A DNA stretch of 64,000 nt from Streptomyces sp. CB02414 (lineage in GTDB: Bacteria > Actinomycetota > Actinomycetes > Streptomycetales > Streptomycetaceae), in contig NZ_LIPF01000004.1 in the NCBI RefSeq assembly GCF_001905385.1, positions 124,001 through 188,000 on the forward strand, given 5' to 3'. Under the pieces are notes generated by a model, which ran no database searches, was not told the DNA's origin, and was given only the letters and a program-made list of their open reading frames with translations. The translations under genes were made by a program, and so were the position numbers. Position 1 is the stretch's first letter. Every line of letters begins with the position of its first letter. Below are positions 25,910 to 33,802 of the stretch, piece by piece.

Positions 25910-27373
25910 ATGACCACCCGCGCAACGGCCAACATCGGTGTCATCGGACTGGCGGTGATGGGAGCGAACCTGGCCCGCAACCTCGCCTCCCGCGAGGGCA
26001 ACACCGTGGCCGTCCACAACCGCACCCCCGCCCGCACCGCCGAACTCGTCGCGGCCCACCCCGAAGCCGGGTTCGTCGCCGCCGAGTCCATCGACGACTT
26101 CGTCGCCTCACTGGCCCGGCCGCGCACCGCGATCATCATGGTGCAGGCCGGCGCTGGCACGGACGCGGTGATCGACCAGCTCGTCGAGCGGTTCGAGCCC
26201 GGTGACATCATCGTGGACGGAGGCAACGCCAACTTCCAGGACACCATCGCCCGCGAGCAGCGCATCGCCCCGACCGGCATCCACTTCGCCGGGGTGGGCA
26301 TCTCCGGCGGCGAGGAAGGCGCCCTCAAGGGCCCCTCGATCATGCCCGGCGGGTCCGCCGAGTCCTACGAGACCCTCGGGCCGATCCTCTCCTCGATCGC
26401 CGCGGTCGCCGACGGTGAACCCTGCGTCACGCACGTCGGCACCGACGGCGCCGGCCACTTCGTCAAGATGATCCACAACGGCATCGAGTACGCCGACATG
26501 CAGCTCATCGGCGAGGCTTACGACCTGCTGCGGACGGTGGGCGGCCTCGAACCGCTCGCCATCGCCGACGTCTTCGCCCAGTGGAACAAGGGTCCGCTGG
26601 AGTCCTACCTGATCGAGATCACCGCCGAGATCCTGCGGCAGGTCGACCCCGGCACCGGCAAGCCCTTCGTCGACGTCGTCCTCGACCAGGCCGGCTCCAA
26701 GGGCACCGGCGTGTGGACCGTGCAGAACGCCCTCGACCTCGGCGTCCCCGTCGGCGGCATCGCGGAGGCCGTATTCGCCCGCGCCGTCTCCTCCAAGCCG
26801 GACCAGCGCGCGGCCGTACGCCGGCTCGGCATCGTCCGCCCCGCGCTCCAGGAGGCCGGCCCCGACTTCGCCGAGGACGTCGCCAAGGCGCTATACGCGT
26901 CCAAGGTCGTCGCCTACGCGCAGGGCTTCGACGCCATCATCGCCGGCGCTGCCAAGTATGGGTGGGACATCCGCAACGACCGCGTGGCCAGGATCTGGCG
27001 GGGCGGCTGCATCATCCGCGCGCGCTTCCTCGACCGCATCGCCGAGGCATATACCGACAGCCCTGACATCGTCACCCTGCTGGAGGCCCCGTACTTCGCA
27101 CAAGCGGTCAGCGAGGGCCAGGACGCTTGGCGCCGCATCGTCGCCCTCGCCGTCCGCTCCGGCATCCCGGTGCCCGGGTTCAGCTCCGCGCTGAGCTACT
27201 TCGACTCCCTCGCCGCGAGCCGTCTCCCCGCCGCACTAGTCCAAGGCCAGCGCGACTTCTTCGGCGCCCACACCTACCTGCGTACCGACAAGGAGGGAAC
27301 GTTCCACACCCTCTGGTCCGGTGACCGCACTGAGATCCGGACAGATGCCGGCTCCCAAGCGACGGGAGCGTGA
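25910..27373 (+). CDS. gnd: 6-phosphogluconate dehydrogenase, decarboxylating
   Basis: 487 residues, ATG at 25910, GGAAG upstream. IGLAVMGANLARNLA (NADP loop), VHNRTPART, DGGNANFQDT, GVGISGGEEGALKGPSIMPGG split over the substrate site, HFVKMIHNGIEYADMQLI (catalytic Lys/Asn) and YLRTDKEGTFHTLW at the C-terminus. Full length for the decarboxylating, dimeric class. Converts 6-phosphogluconate to ribulose 5-phosphate. Last gene of the operon, probably a dedicated copy for gluconate use; no gluconate kinase is present in the window, so phosphorylation must be done by a gene elsewhere. Confidence 0.5.
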   Translation: MTTRATANIGVIGLAVMGANLARNLASREGNTVAVHNRTPARTAELVAAHPEAGFVAAESIDDFVASLARPRTAIIMVQAGAGTDAVIDQLVERFEPGDIIVDGGNANFQDTIAREQRIAPTGIHFAGVGISGGEEGALKGPSIMPGGSAESYETLGPILSSIAAVADGEPCVTHVGTDGAGHFVKMIHNGIEYADMQLIGEAYDLLRTVGGLEPLAIADVFAQWNKGPLESYLIEITAEILRQVDPGTGKPFVDVVLDQAGSKGTGVWTVQNALDLGVPVGGIAEAVFARAVSSKPDQRAAVRRLGIVRPALQEAGPDFAEDVAKALYASKVVAYAQGFDAIIAGAAKYGWDIRNDRVARIWRGGCIIRARFLDRIAEAYTDSPDIVTLLEAPYFAQAVSEGQDAWRRIVALAVRSGIPVPGFSSALSYFDSLAASRLPAALVQGQRDFFGAHTYLRTDKEGTFHTLWSGDRTEIRTDAGSQATGA

Positions 27374-27492
27374 GACCCGCTGGCGGGCAGCCGTGGAGGA
27401 GGCGAAGAAAATAGCCGCTGCGGGAGTAACCCGTCGCGGTGCTGCACGAGCAGGCTGGACGATGGAGTGAGGCTGTTCTGATCGGGGAGTAC

Positions 27493-27798
27493 TCACTGCT
27501 TTTTCAGAGTGGCAGCTATGTCGGTCGCGGCCTCACGCCAGCGGGCCTCCGTCAGCAGTTCTGCGACCCGCTGAGCGGCCTCGTCCGGTGGCAGCTCGGC
27601 CGGCCAGGGGAGCCGCCCAGTGCCGTCCCGGACTAGCTTTTCATCACGATCCAGCAGGATGAGCCGCCAGTCCCGACCGTGCCGCCAGAACACGATCACC
27701 CCATGAGGCCACGCAGGAAGGCTGCCGGTCCACCAGAAGGCCGTGCCAGCAGCTTCCTCATGGCACTCGTCGGGGCCGTGCAAGCCGTCAGCGTTCAT
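27493..27798 (-). CDS. Small hypothetical protein
   Basis: 101 residues from ATG at 27798 (an upstream in-frame start at 27837 is possible; neither has a clear ribosome site). Sequence is rich in Trp and acidic residues: GTAFWWTGSLPAW, VIVFWRHGRDWRLILLDRD, then an amphipathic C-terminal helix AAQRVAELLTEARWREAATD. No signal, membrane span or known motif. Coding is supported by third-position bias only. Family not recognised. Confidence 0.5.
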   Translation of the reverse strand: MNADGLHGPDECHEEAAGTAFWWTGSLPAWPHGVIVFWRHGRDWRLILLDRDEKLVRDGTGRLPWPAELPPDEAAQRVAELLTEARWREAATDIAATLKKQ

Positions 27799-28173
27799 CT
27801 GCCAACGGGTGCTCGACGCGCTGGGGCACCACGACACAGGCCCTGAAGGGCGGCGGCTCAGCTCGACGCGCTGCTGGAGCGTGCGGCGGCCGCCTGACTC
27901 AGAGCAGCTGAGTGGCGGCCACTGAGGTCAGGAGTGTTTGCCCGACCTCCTGAGGGAGGGTCGCTGAGGCTGGCCTCCGCAGCCGCTCGCGTGGGCACGT
28001 CGCCGAGGCCGAGATTTCCGGTGTGCCCGGATGTTGGTGGCCAGGCCACACGGTCGCGCCTGAGGCGGCCGTCTACCGGTGGGCAGTCCTGTGCGGCCGG
28101 CGGAGGAGTGGTGCCGAGGCGGGCTGCAGTCGATCGGGGGGTGGAGAAGCGGCGAGAGGCAGGGTCCGCGCCG
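27799..28173. other. Intergenic region with one hairpin, no gene
   Basis: I see no gene here. It contains a direct repeat GCTCGACGCGCTG (27807 and 27860 areas) and the hairpin annotated separately at 27888. Confidence 0.5.
27888..27920. terminator. Bulged hairpin
   Basis: GGCCGCC-TG-ACTCAG pairs with CTGAGT-GGCGGCC around an AGCAG loop: 13 pairs with a two-base bulge. Suits a terminator for the minus-strand ArsR gene ending at 28174. Confidence 0.5.
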
Positions 28174-28512
28174 TCATCCGTCGCGCAGGGCGATGTCGAG
28201 AAGGCCGGGGAAGTGGGCTTCGAACTCCTCGCGGCGGAGCCGGTTTAGGCGCTTGGTGCCTTGATCGCGCTGCTCCACCAGGCCGGCATCGCGCAGGACG
28301 GAGAAGTGGTGGCTTTTCGCGGCTCTGCCGACCGAGACGTCGAAGTTGCTGCAGCTGAGCGTCCAGTCGGGGTGGGCGGCCAGGGTGCGGACCAACTGGA
28401 TGCGTACGGGATCGGCGAGCGCGGACAGGGCCGTGAGTACGGAGACGTCCTGCGGGTGCGTGTGCACGGGTGCCGGCCGGTGACCTGCGGTCTCTGTGGC
28501 CTGCTCCGACAT
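28174..28512 (-). CDS. ArsR-family winged-helix regulator
   Basis: 112 residues, ATG at 28512 with AGGAGG 7 bases upstream (upstream in-frame ATGs lack a site). Single HTH_20/ArsR domain: LSALADPVRIQLVRTL, then SVGRAAKSHHFSVLRDAGLV and EQRDQGTKRLNRLRREEFE. No CxC metal motif in the recognition helix, so it probably senses redox state or an organic ligand, not metals. Divergent from the quinone oxidoreductase at 28620, which is its likely target through the repeat at 28579. Confidence 0.5.
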   Translation of the reverse strand: MSEQATETAGHRPAPVHTHPQDVSVLTALSALADPVRIQLVRTLAAHPDWTLSCSNFDVSVGRAAKSHHFSVLRDAGLVEQRDQGTKRLNRLRREEFEAHFPGLLDIALRDG

Positions 28513-28578
28513 CGCTCTGCCTCCTGTACGGACGACGTACCCGCTTGCTAGATGTTCGATGTCCATCATACATTGCCT

Positions 28579-28600
28579 ATGTTCGCTTTCGATTGAACAT
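28579..28600. promoter_or_regulatory. Candidate ArsR operator
   Basis: ATGTTC and GAACAT arms, 10 bases apart, in the 107-base gap between the ArsR gene and the oxidoreductase; a further ATGTTCGAT lies at about 28553. Position fits repression of both genes. Confidence 0.5.
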
Positions 28601-28619
28601 CAGTGGAGGTGGTCCGAGC

Positions 28620-29597
28620 ATGCGCGCTGTGGAGTTCCGGGCGTACGGCGGGCCGGATGTCCTGCAGATCGTGGAGGCCGAGGTGCCCGAGCCAGGGCCT
28701 GGCCAGGTGACGATCGACGCCGCCTGGGCCGGGGTCAATTTCGCCGACATCAAGGCGCGCGCCGACGGCTATCGGGTGGCCTCGTTGCCCTTCCGCCCCG
28801 GCCTGGAGGTTTCCGGGCGCATTCGTGCGGTCGGACGGGACGTCGAGCATCTGCGGGCAGGCCAGGAGGTGGCCACGCTCGTCGACGGTGGAGGTTACGC
28901 GGAGGTGGTCCTTGCCGAGGCCGCGGCCGTGTTCGCCCTGCCGGAGGGATTGGACCTGCGTACTGCGGCGACCGTGCCGATAGTGCTGCCGACCGCGCAT
29001 GCCCTCGTCCACGAGGTGGGGCGGCTGCGCGCCGGTGAGAGCCTGTTGGTGCACGGCGCTGCGGGCGGCATCGGCACGGCGGTGGGGCAGCTCGCCCGGG
29101 CGGCGGGTGCCGGTGCGGTCTACGGGGTGGTCTCCAGCGACGTCAAGGCCGATTACGCGCGTGAGCACGGCTATGATGAACTGTTCCGGCCCGCCACCTT
29201 CGCCGAGGACGTGCGGCGCGCCACCGGCGGCAGAGGCGTCGATCTGATCCTGGACCCGGTGGGTGGTGAGACACTGCGCCGCGGGCTGGACGCGCTGGCC
29301 GTCTTCGGGCGCCTGGTGTCCTACGGCAACGCCGGTGGCGCCGAAGCGTGGCAGGTAGGACAGCCCGAGCTGTATGGGCAGGGCCGATCGGTCGGCGGCT
29401 TCTCCGTGCTCGCTCTTTCTCACAGCGCTCCCGATGCCGTCCGGACGCTGACGGAGCGTGCCCTGCGTAGCGTGGTCGACGGAGTGGTGTCGCTGCCCGT
29501 CAGCGCCGAGTTCCCCCTGTCCGACGCTGCCGGAGCCCACCGTCTCGTGGACAGTCGCGCGTCCACCGGGAAGCTTCTGCTGCGTGTGGCCGGCTGA
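28620..29597 (+). CDS. NADPH:quinone oxidoreductase-like zinc-free MDR protein
   Basis: 325 residues, ATG at 28620, GGAGG 10 bases upstream. Quinone oxidoreductase branch of the MDR family: MRAVEFRAYGGPDVL start, GVNFADIKARADGY, no zinc ligands, cofactor loop HGAAGGIGTAVGQLARAAGA, and LDPVGGETLRRGLDAL. Reduces quinones or alkenals with NADPH. Under the divergent ArsR regulator it forms a small stress-response unit, like other ArsR-controlled quinone reductases in Streptomyces. Confidence 0.5.
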   Translation: MRAVEFRAYGGPDVLQIVEAEVPEPGPGQVTIDAAWAGVNFADIKARADGYRVASLPFRPGLEVSGRIRAVGRDVEHLRAGQEVATLVDGGGYAEVVLAEAAAVFALPEGLDLRTAATVPIVLPTAHALVHEVGRLRAGESLLVHGAAGGIGTAVGQLARAAGAGAVYGVVSSDVKADYAREHGYDELFRPATFAEDVRRATGGRGVDLILDPVGGETLRRGLDALAVFGRLVSYGNAGGAEAWQVGQPELYGQGRSVGGFSVLALSHSAPDAVRTLTERALRSVVDGVVSLPVSAEFPLSDAAGAHRLVDSRASTGKLLLRVAG

Positions 29598-29707
29598 CCG
29601 CCGACGGCCTGGCAGCCGAACGGCCACCATTTATCACGCCGATCGCTCGCACACCTGCTGGTCCGCTCCCGGGAGGCCCCCGGCCCGAACGACCCCGGAA
29701 ATCTGTC

Positions 29708-30673
29708 ATGCACCGACCCAGTTCAGTCCCACCCGTCTCCACCCTCGCCGGCAGGGTTCCCGCCCCCGCTCTCGTGTTGACGGGTGTATGCGGCCTCCAG
29801 TTCGGTGCCGCCCTCGCGCCGAGCGCCTATCCCCAGGCAGGAGCGGCGGGCGTGGTCTTCCTGCGCCTGCTGATCGCCGGGGGCATCCTGTGTACGCTGT
29901 GGCGCCCCCGGCTCACCTGCCTCATGAGAGTCAAGGGAACGTGGCCGACGGTGTTGACGGCTGGAGCGCTCCTGGCCGGGCACCACATCGCATTCTTCGA
30001 GGCCGTCAACCACATTCCGCTGGGGATCGTGGCCACCATCGAGTTCCTCGGCCCGTTCCTGATCGCCCTGCTCGGCTCCCGGCGAGCGCTCGACCTCCTG
30101 CCCGCTTGCATGGCCGCCATCGGCGTGCTGCTGCTGAGCGGCACCGGCAGCACGTCCTTGCCTGCGGCGGGACTCCTGCTGGCTGCCACAGCGGCCTGCT
30201 GCTGGGCCGGATACATCCTGGTCTCCGCGCGCATGGCCACCCGCCTCACGGGTGGCCAGGGTCTGGCCGTCGCCATCGCCTTCGCTGCTCTGCTCAGTGC
30301 CCCCTACGGCATCATTCACGCCGGTATCGGCCTGTTCGACCCGAACGTCCTGTGGGTGGCCGCCGTCGTCGCGGTGGTCTCCAGCGTGCTGCCGTACTCC
30401 CTCAACCTGGAGGCCATGCGCCGAATCCCACCCCGCGTCTTCGGCGTCCTGACCAGTCTGGAACCAGCGGCCGGTGCCCTGTTCGGCCTACTCGTCCTCG
30501 GTCAGCACCTCAACTGGCCCCAGTGGTGGGGCATTGCCGCAGTCGCCGGTGCCTCCACCCTTGCCACGTACCTGGGCGCCGGTAAGCGCCGTACCTCACG
30601 CGTCCACACCACGAGCACCCCGCAAGCCGAAGGCGGCCGACGTGAGGAGGCCGACCTCCCCTCGGCCAACTGA
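29708..30673 (+). CDS. EamA-family (DMT) exporter, RhtA-like
   Basis: 321 residues with about ten membrane helices; ATG at 29708, ribosome site weak. Two EamA repeats: AGVVFLRLLIAGGIL, HHIAFFEAVNHIPLG, IEFLGPFLIALLGSRR and, in the second half, SVLPYSLNLEAMRRIP and SLEPAAGALFGLLVLGQ. The FFEAV...IPLG and LEPA...LG pattern is that of RhtA/YdcZ-type threonine/homoserine exporters. The C-terminal ~35 residues are polar and disordered. Substrate unknown; 110 bases after the quinone oxidoreductase gene on the same strand. Confidence 0.5.
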   Translation: MHRPSSVPPVSTLAGRVPAPALVLTGVCGLQFGAALAPSAYPQAGAAGVVFLRLLIAGGILCTLWRPRLTCLMRVKGTWPTVLTAGALLAGHHIAFFEAVNHIPLGIVATIEFLGPFLIALLGSRRALDLLPACMAAIGVLLLSGTGSTSLPAAGLLLAATAACCWAGYILVSARMATRLTGGQGLAVAIAFAALLSAPYGIIHAGIGLFDPNVLWVAAVVAVVSSVLPYSLNLEAMRRIPPRVFGVLTSLEPAAGALFGLLVLGQHLNWPQWWGIAAVAGASTLATYLGAGKRRTSRVHTTSTPQAEGGRREEADLPSAN

Positions 30674-30963
30674 GCGTTGCCGTGGAACAGGATTGGATGC
30701 GGGCGTCCAGACGACGTGGGACATGCTCGTCGACGGTGAAGTCGAGACGTGGTTCCTGAGGCGCCTGTGGCGTCGCCTTCGGCCACCTCGCTCCGCTGGC
30801 CCACTCGGAGAGGAGGCCGCTGGACGCTGGACCCGCCCGGCGTCCCGAACCAGCCGCCGTAAGGATCGCGATGGCCTCAGTACATCAGGCACGGCTGTGT
30901 TGGTGGGAGAGCCGCGACACCGAGCGCGTTCCCACCGGCGCAGCTCGGGAGCGGAAGGCTGGA
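30674..30963. other. No gene seen
   Basis: Between the EamA gene and the 3' end of the P5C dehydrogenase gene. Open frames exist but have poor codon bias and no starts. Nothing else recognised. Confidence 0.5.
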
Positions 30964-32502
30964 CTAGGTCGACGGCCAGGGGGCACGTGCCACCTGTTCC
31001 GGGCGTTTGACGGACAGCGGGCTGGCGAACCGGATGAGGTTCCAGACCGTGCCCGCCTTGTCGTTGGTTCCCGACGCCCGGGCACCGCCGAACGGCTGCT
31101 GGCCCACGGCGGCGCCGCTCGGTTTGTCGTTGATGTAGAAGTTGCCGGCCGCGTACCTCAGGGCGTCGGCAGCCTCCGTGAGCGCCCTTTCGTCTTCGGC
31201 GAACACGGCGCCGGTCAGGCCGTAGACGGTGGACTCGTCCACGAGCCGCAAGGTCTCCTCCCAGTCGGCGTCCTCATAGATGTACGCGGCTGTGACAGGC
31301 GCGAACAGTTCCTCGGTCATGAACGGGGAGAGCGGGTCCCTCACTCGAAGGACGGTGGGATCGACGAACCAGCCGACCGAGTCGTCCGTGGTGCCACCGA
31401 CGACGACCAGGCCTTCCGCTCGTGCTCGCGTCAACGCCACGGTGTGCCTGGCGTGCTGACGGGCGCTGATGACGGCCCCCATGTGGGTACCGGGCACGGT
31501 GGGGTCGCCGACCACGACGCGCCGGGTCATCTCGACGAGCCGCCTCTTGAGGGAGGGCCAGAGGCTGCGTGGGATGTACAACCGCGATGGCGCGGCGCAC
31601 TTCTGCCCTTGGTACTCGTAAGCCCCGCGGACGCAGGCCACTGCGAGGGCTTCGACGTCGGCCGACGGATGAGCGACGATGAAGTCCTTGCCGCCGGTCT
31701 CGCCGACCACGCGCGGGTAGTTCCGGTAACGGTCGATGTTCTCACCCACCGTCCGGAAGATCTGCCGGAACGTGACAGTGGAGCCGGTGAAGTGGACCGC
31801 TGCGAGGTCGCGGTGGCCGAGCGCCGCCGGGCCGAGTTCCGTTCCGCTCCCATGGACGACGTTGACGACACCATCCGGCAGGCCTGCCTCGCGCAGCAGT
31901 CGCAGGGACAGATGTGCGGTCAACGCGGCGCTCTCGGCCGGCTTCCACACCACCGTGTTGCCGAGGAGGGCGGGGGCGAATGCCAGGTTGTTGGTGGACA
32001 CGAAATTGAACGGTGAGACCGCGAAGACGAAACCCTCCAGGGGCCGGTACTCGACGTGGTTGCGGACGCCCTCCGGGGAGAATGGCTGTACGTCGGCCAT
32101 CGCGCGCATGTTCTCGGCGTTGACGCGGAGGAAGTCGGCCGTCTCGGCCACTGCGTCGCCCTCGGCCTGGTCCGGTGTCTTCGACAGTTCGAGCATGGTG
32201 GCGGCGGTGAGCCGCTCGCGCCACGGTCCGCTGTCCAGTAGTTCGGCCGCCCGCAGGAAAGGCGCGGCGCGCTCCTCGGGGCTGAGCCGGCTCCACCAGC
32301 GGGAGGCGCCGATCGCCGCGTCGACAGCCTCACCGACATGCTCCACGGAGGCGTGGTGCACCTGTCCGAGCTGCACAGCGTGCTCATGTGGCGTCACGAC
32401 GGGCAGGATGCGGCCCGTGCGAACCTCTCGGCCCCCGATGACGTTGGGCACGTCGTAGGCCGCGGCGCGGACCTCGGCGAGGGCGGCGGCGAGTTCGGTC
32501 AT
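30964..32502 (-). CDS. pruA: 1-pyrroline-5-carboxylate (L-glutamate gamma-semialdehyde) dehydrogenase
   Basis: 512 residues, ATG at 32502 with CGGAG 6 bases upstream. P5CDH class of aldehyde dehydrogenases: FVFAVSPFNFVSTNNL, GNTVVWKPAESA, VHFTGSTVTFRQIF, VVGETGGKDFIVAHPSAD (Glu), YQGQKCAAPSRLYIP (catalytic Cys) and PFGGARASGTNDK. Oxidises glutamate semialdehyde to glutamate with NAD+, the last step of proline, ornithine or hydroxyproline breakdown. No proline dehydrogenase gene is in the window. Divergent from a PucR-type regulator, as in known pru/put systems of actinobacteria. Confidence 0.5.
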   Translation of the reverse strand: MTELAAALAEVRAAAYDVPNVIGGREVRTGRILPVVTPHEHAVQLGQVHHASVEHVGEAVDAAIGASRWWSRLSPEERAAPFLRAAELLDSGPWRERLTAATMLELSKTPDQAEGDAVAETADFLRVNAENMRAMADVQPFSPEGVRNHVEYRPLEGFVFAVSPFNFVSTNNLAFAPALLGNTVVWKPAESAALTAHLSLRLLREAGLPDGVVNVVHGSGTELGPAALGHRDLAAVHFTGSTVTFRQIFRTVGENIDRYRNYPRVVGETGGKDFIVAHPSADVEALAVACVRGAYEYQGQKCAAPSRLYIPRSLWPSLKRRLVEMTRRVVVGDPTVPGTHMGAVISARQHARHTVALTRARAEGLVVVGGTTDDSVGWFVDPTVLRVRDPLSPFMTEELFAPVTAAYIYEDADWEETLRLVDESTVYGLTGAVFAEDERALTEAADALRYAAGNFYINDKPSGAAVGQQPFGGARASGTNDKAGTVWNLIRFASPLSVKRPEQVARAPWPST

Positions 32503-32546
32503 GACAGACTCCGATGGCGGTGTCGATCCGGTGTGACTTGACCCTA

Positions 32547-32561
32547 GGTGCGGCCCGCACC
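32547..32561. promoter_or_regulatory. Candidate operator between pruA and pucR-type genes
   Basis: GGTGCGG-C-CCGCACC: 7-bp perfect arms around one base in the 178-base divergent region. TACAAT at 32604-32609 could be the -10 of the regulator gene. Inference from position. Confidence 0.5.
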
Positions 32562-32680
32562 GCGGGGCTTCGGCACTGAGGTGGAACCTTCGGCCAGACT
32601 TCATACAATCGTCGAAACGGCCAGCTCTGCGGGATGGACAAGGAGAGCGCCGCTCCGACGGGGAGGGAAGGGGGAGTCTG

Positions 32681-33703
32681 ATGGAGCCGGTCGACATGCA
32701 GACCGTGGTGGATGACCTGGCGTCGGCGGTGGGACTTTCGGTTCTCATCGAAGACCGTGATCAGCGACCGGTGTGGTGGAGCACCCGAGGAGCGGTCGAC
32801 GGCACGCGTATGCGAACGATCCTCGATCGGCATGTGGAGCCGACCGCCGCCGCCGTCGTACAGCGGCTCAAACTCACCCGTGCCACCCGGCCGGTGCACA
32901 CGCCCGCGATCCCCGAGGCGGACATGTGGGCGCGGTGGTGCATGCCTGTCCGGCACGAGGAGAAGGTGATCGGCCTCCTATGGGTCCTGGATCCGGACGG
33001 CACGCTGACGGAGTCTGACCTTCCGGCCCTGGTGGAGTGCGCGGAGCTGGCCGCCGAGGCGATGGCCGGCTCCAGGCAGGCGGCCGAGCGGCGGCACCGG
33101 CAGCGTGATGCGCTCATCGAGCGTCTGATCTGTGCTCCGGACCAGGACGTCGCCCGTGAGCTGGCGCTGCTGGAACACCTGCCGACCGATGCCTGCGTTC
33201 AGGTCGAGGCACCGGCGGCGGCCGGGGGATGGCCGTTGCAGGGTTCGATGAGCGCGCACGTCGTCAGCAGCCGTCCGCGGAACGCGACGAGTGGCGGCCC
33301 GGTTCCCCTGGCCGAACTGGGCGAAGCGGTACGTAGGGCGGAGGTCACTCGGCGGGCCATCGCAGCCGGCGCCCGACTGGAAGCGCCTTCCTGGGACGCC
33401 TTGGGCGCCTGGCGGTTGATCACCGACGCGCCTGCCTCCCTGACGGTGGCGCAGGTGCATCCCGGAGCCGAAGTCCTCCTCGAGCGAACGCGGGACGAAC
33501 TGCTGCTCACGGCCCGCGTGGTCCTCGACCACGGAGGTGAGGTCAGCGCCGCGGCCGAGGAATTGCATGTACACCGCACCACGCTCTACTACCGCCTCAA
33601 CCGGATCGCGGAGCTGACCGGCGTCGACCTGCGGTCCGGGGGAGACCGGACCAGTCTGCACATGGCCCTCTGGCTCGCGGCCTATCGCAGCGCCTTCGTG
33701 TAG
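32681..33703 (+). CDS. PucR-family transcriptional regulator
   Basis: 340 residues, ATG at 32681 with GGGAG upstream. N-terminal GAF-like sensor (about 5-130: LSVLIEDRDQRPVWW, MPVRHEEKVIGLLWVLD), a middle linker, and the C-terminal PucR HTH: LLTARVVLDHGGEVSAAAEE, LHVHRTTLYYRLNRI AELTG (shown in two parts). Such proteins activate proline use (PutR/PruC type) or purine use. Divergent placement next to P5C dehydrogenase makes that gene the probable target, induced by proline or a related amino acid. Confidence 0.5.
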   Translation: MEPVDMQTVVDDLASAVGLSVLIEDRDQRPVWWSTRGAVDGTRMRTILDRHVEPTAAAVVQRLKLTRATRPVHTPAIPEADMWARWCMPVRHEEKVIGLLWVLDPDGTLTESDLPALVECAELAAEAMAGSRQAAERRHRQRDALIERLICAPDQDVARELALLEHLPTDACVQVEAPAAAGGWPLQGSMSAHVVSSRPRNATSGGPVPLAELGEAVRRAEVTRRAIAAGARLEAPSWDALGAWRLITDAPASLTVAQVHPGAEVLLERTRDELLLTARVVLDHGGEVSAAAEELHVHRTTLYYRLNRIAELTGVDLRSGGDRTSLHMALWLAAYRSAFV

Positions 33704-33752
33704 CCCCGTCGCCGCTGTCCGGGGCCGGACCGTCACCAGGGCGCGCGTCGGC

Positions 33753-33784
33753 TTCCGGCCCCGCGCTCGACGGCGGGGCCGGAA
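33753..33784. terminator. Bidirectional terminator between convergent genes
   Basis: Perfect 12-bp stem, TTCCGGCCCCGC (33753-33764) with its complement at 33773-33784 and an 8-base loop. It lies between the regulator stop (33703) and the MFS stop (33803). Confidence 0.5.
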
Positions 33785-33802
33785 CGCATGCTCACGAGCC
33801 GT

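Noticed and set aside
30964..32748. Longer version of the P5C dehydrogenase starting at 32748
   Set aside because: The extension has no family similarity and overlaps the divergent regulator gene; ATG at 32502 has a proper ribosome site.
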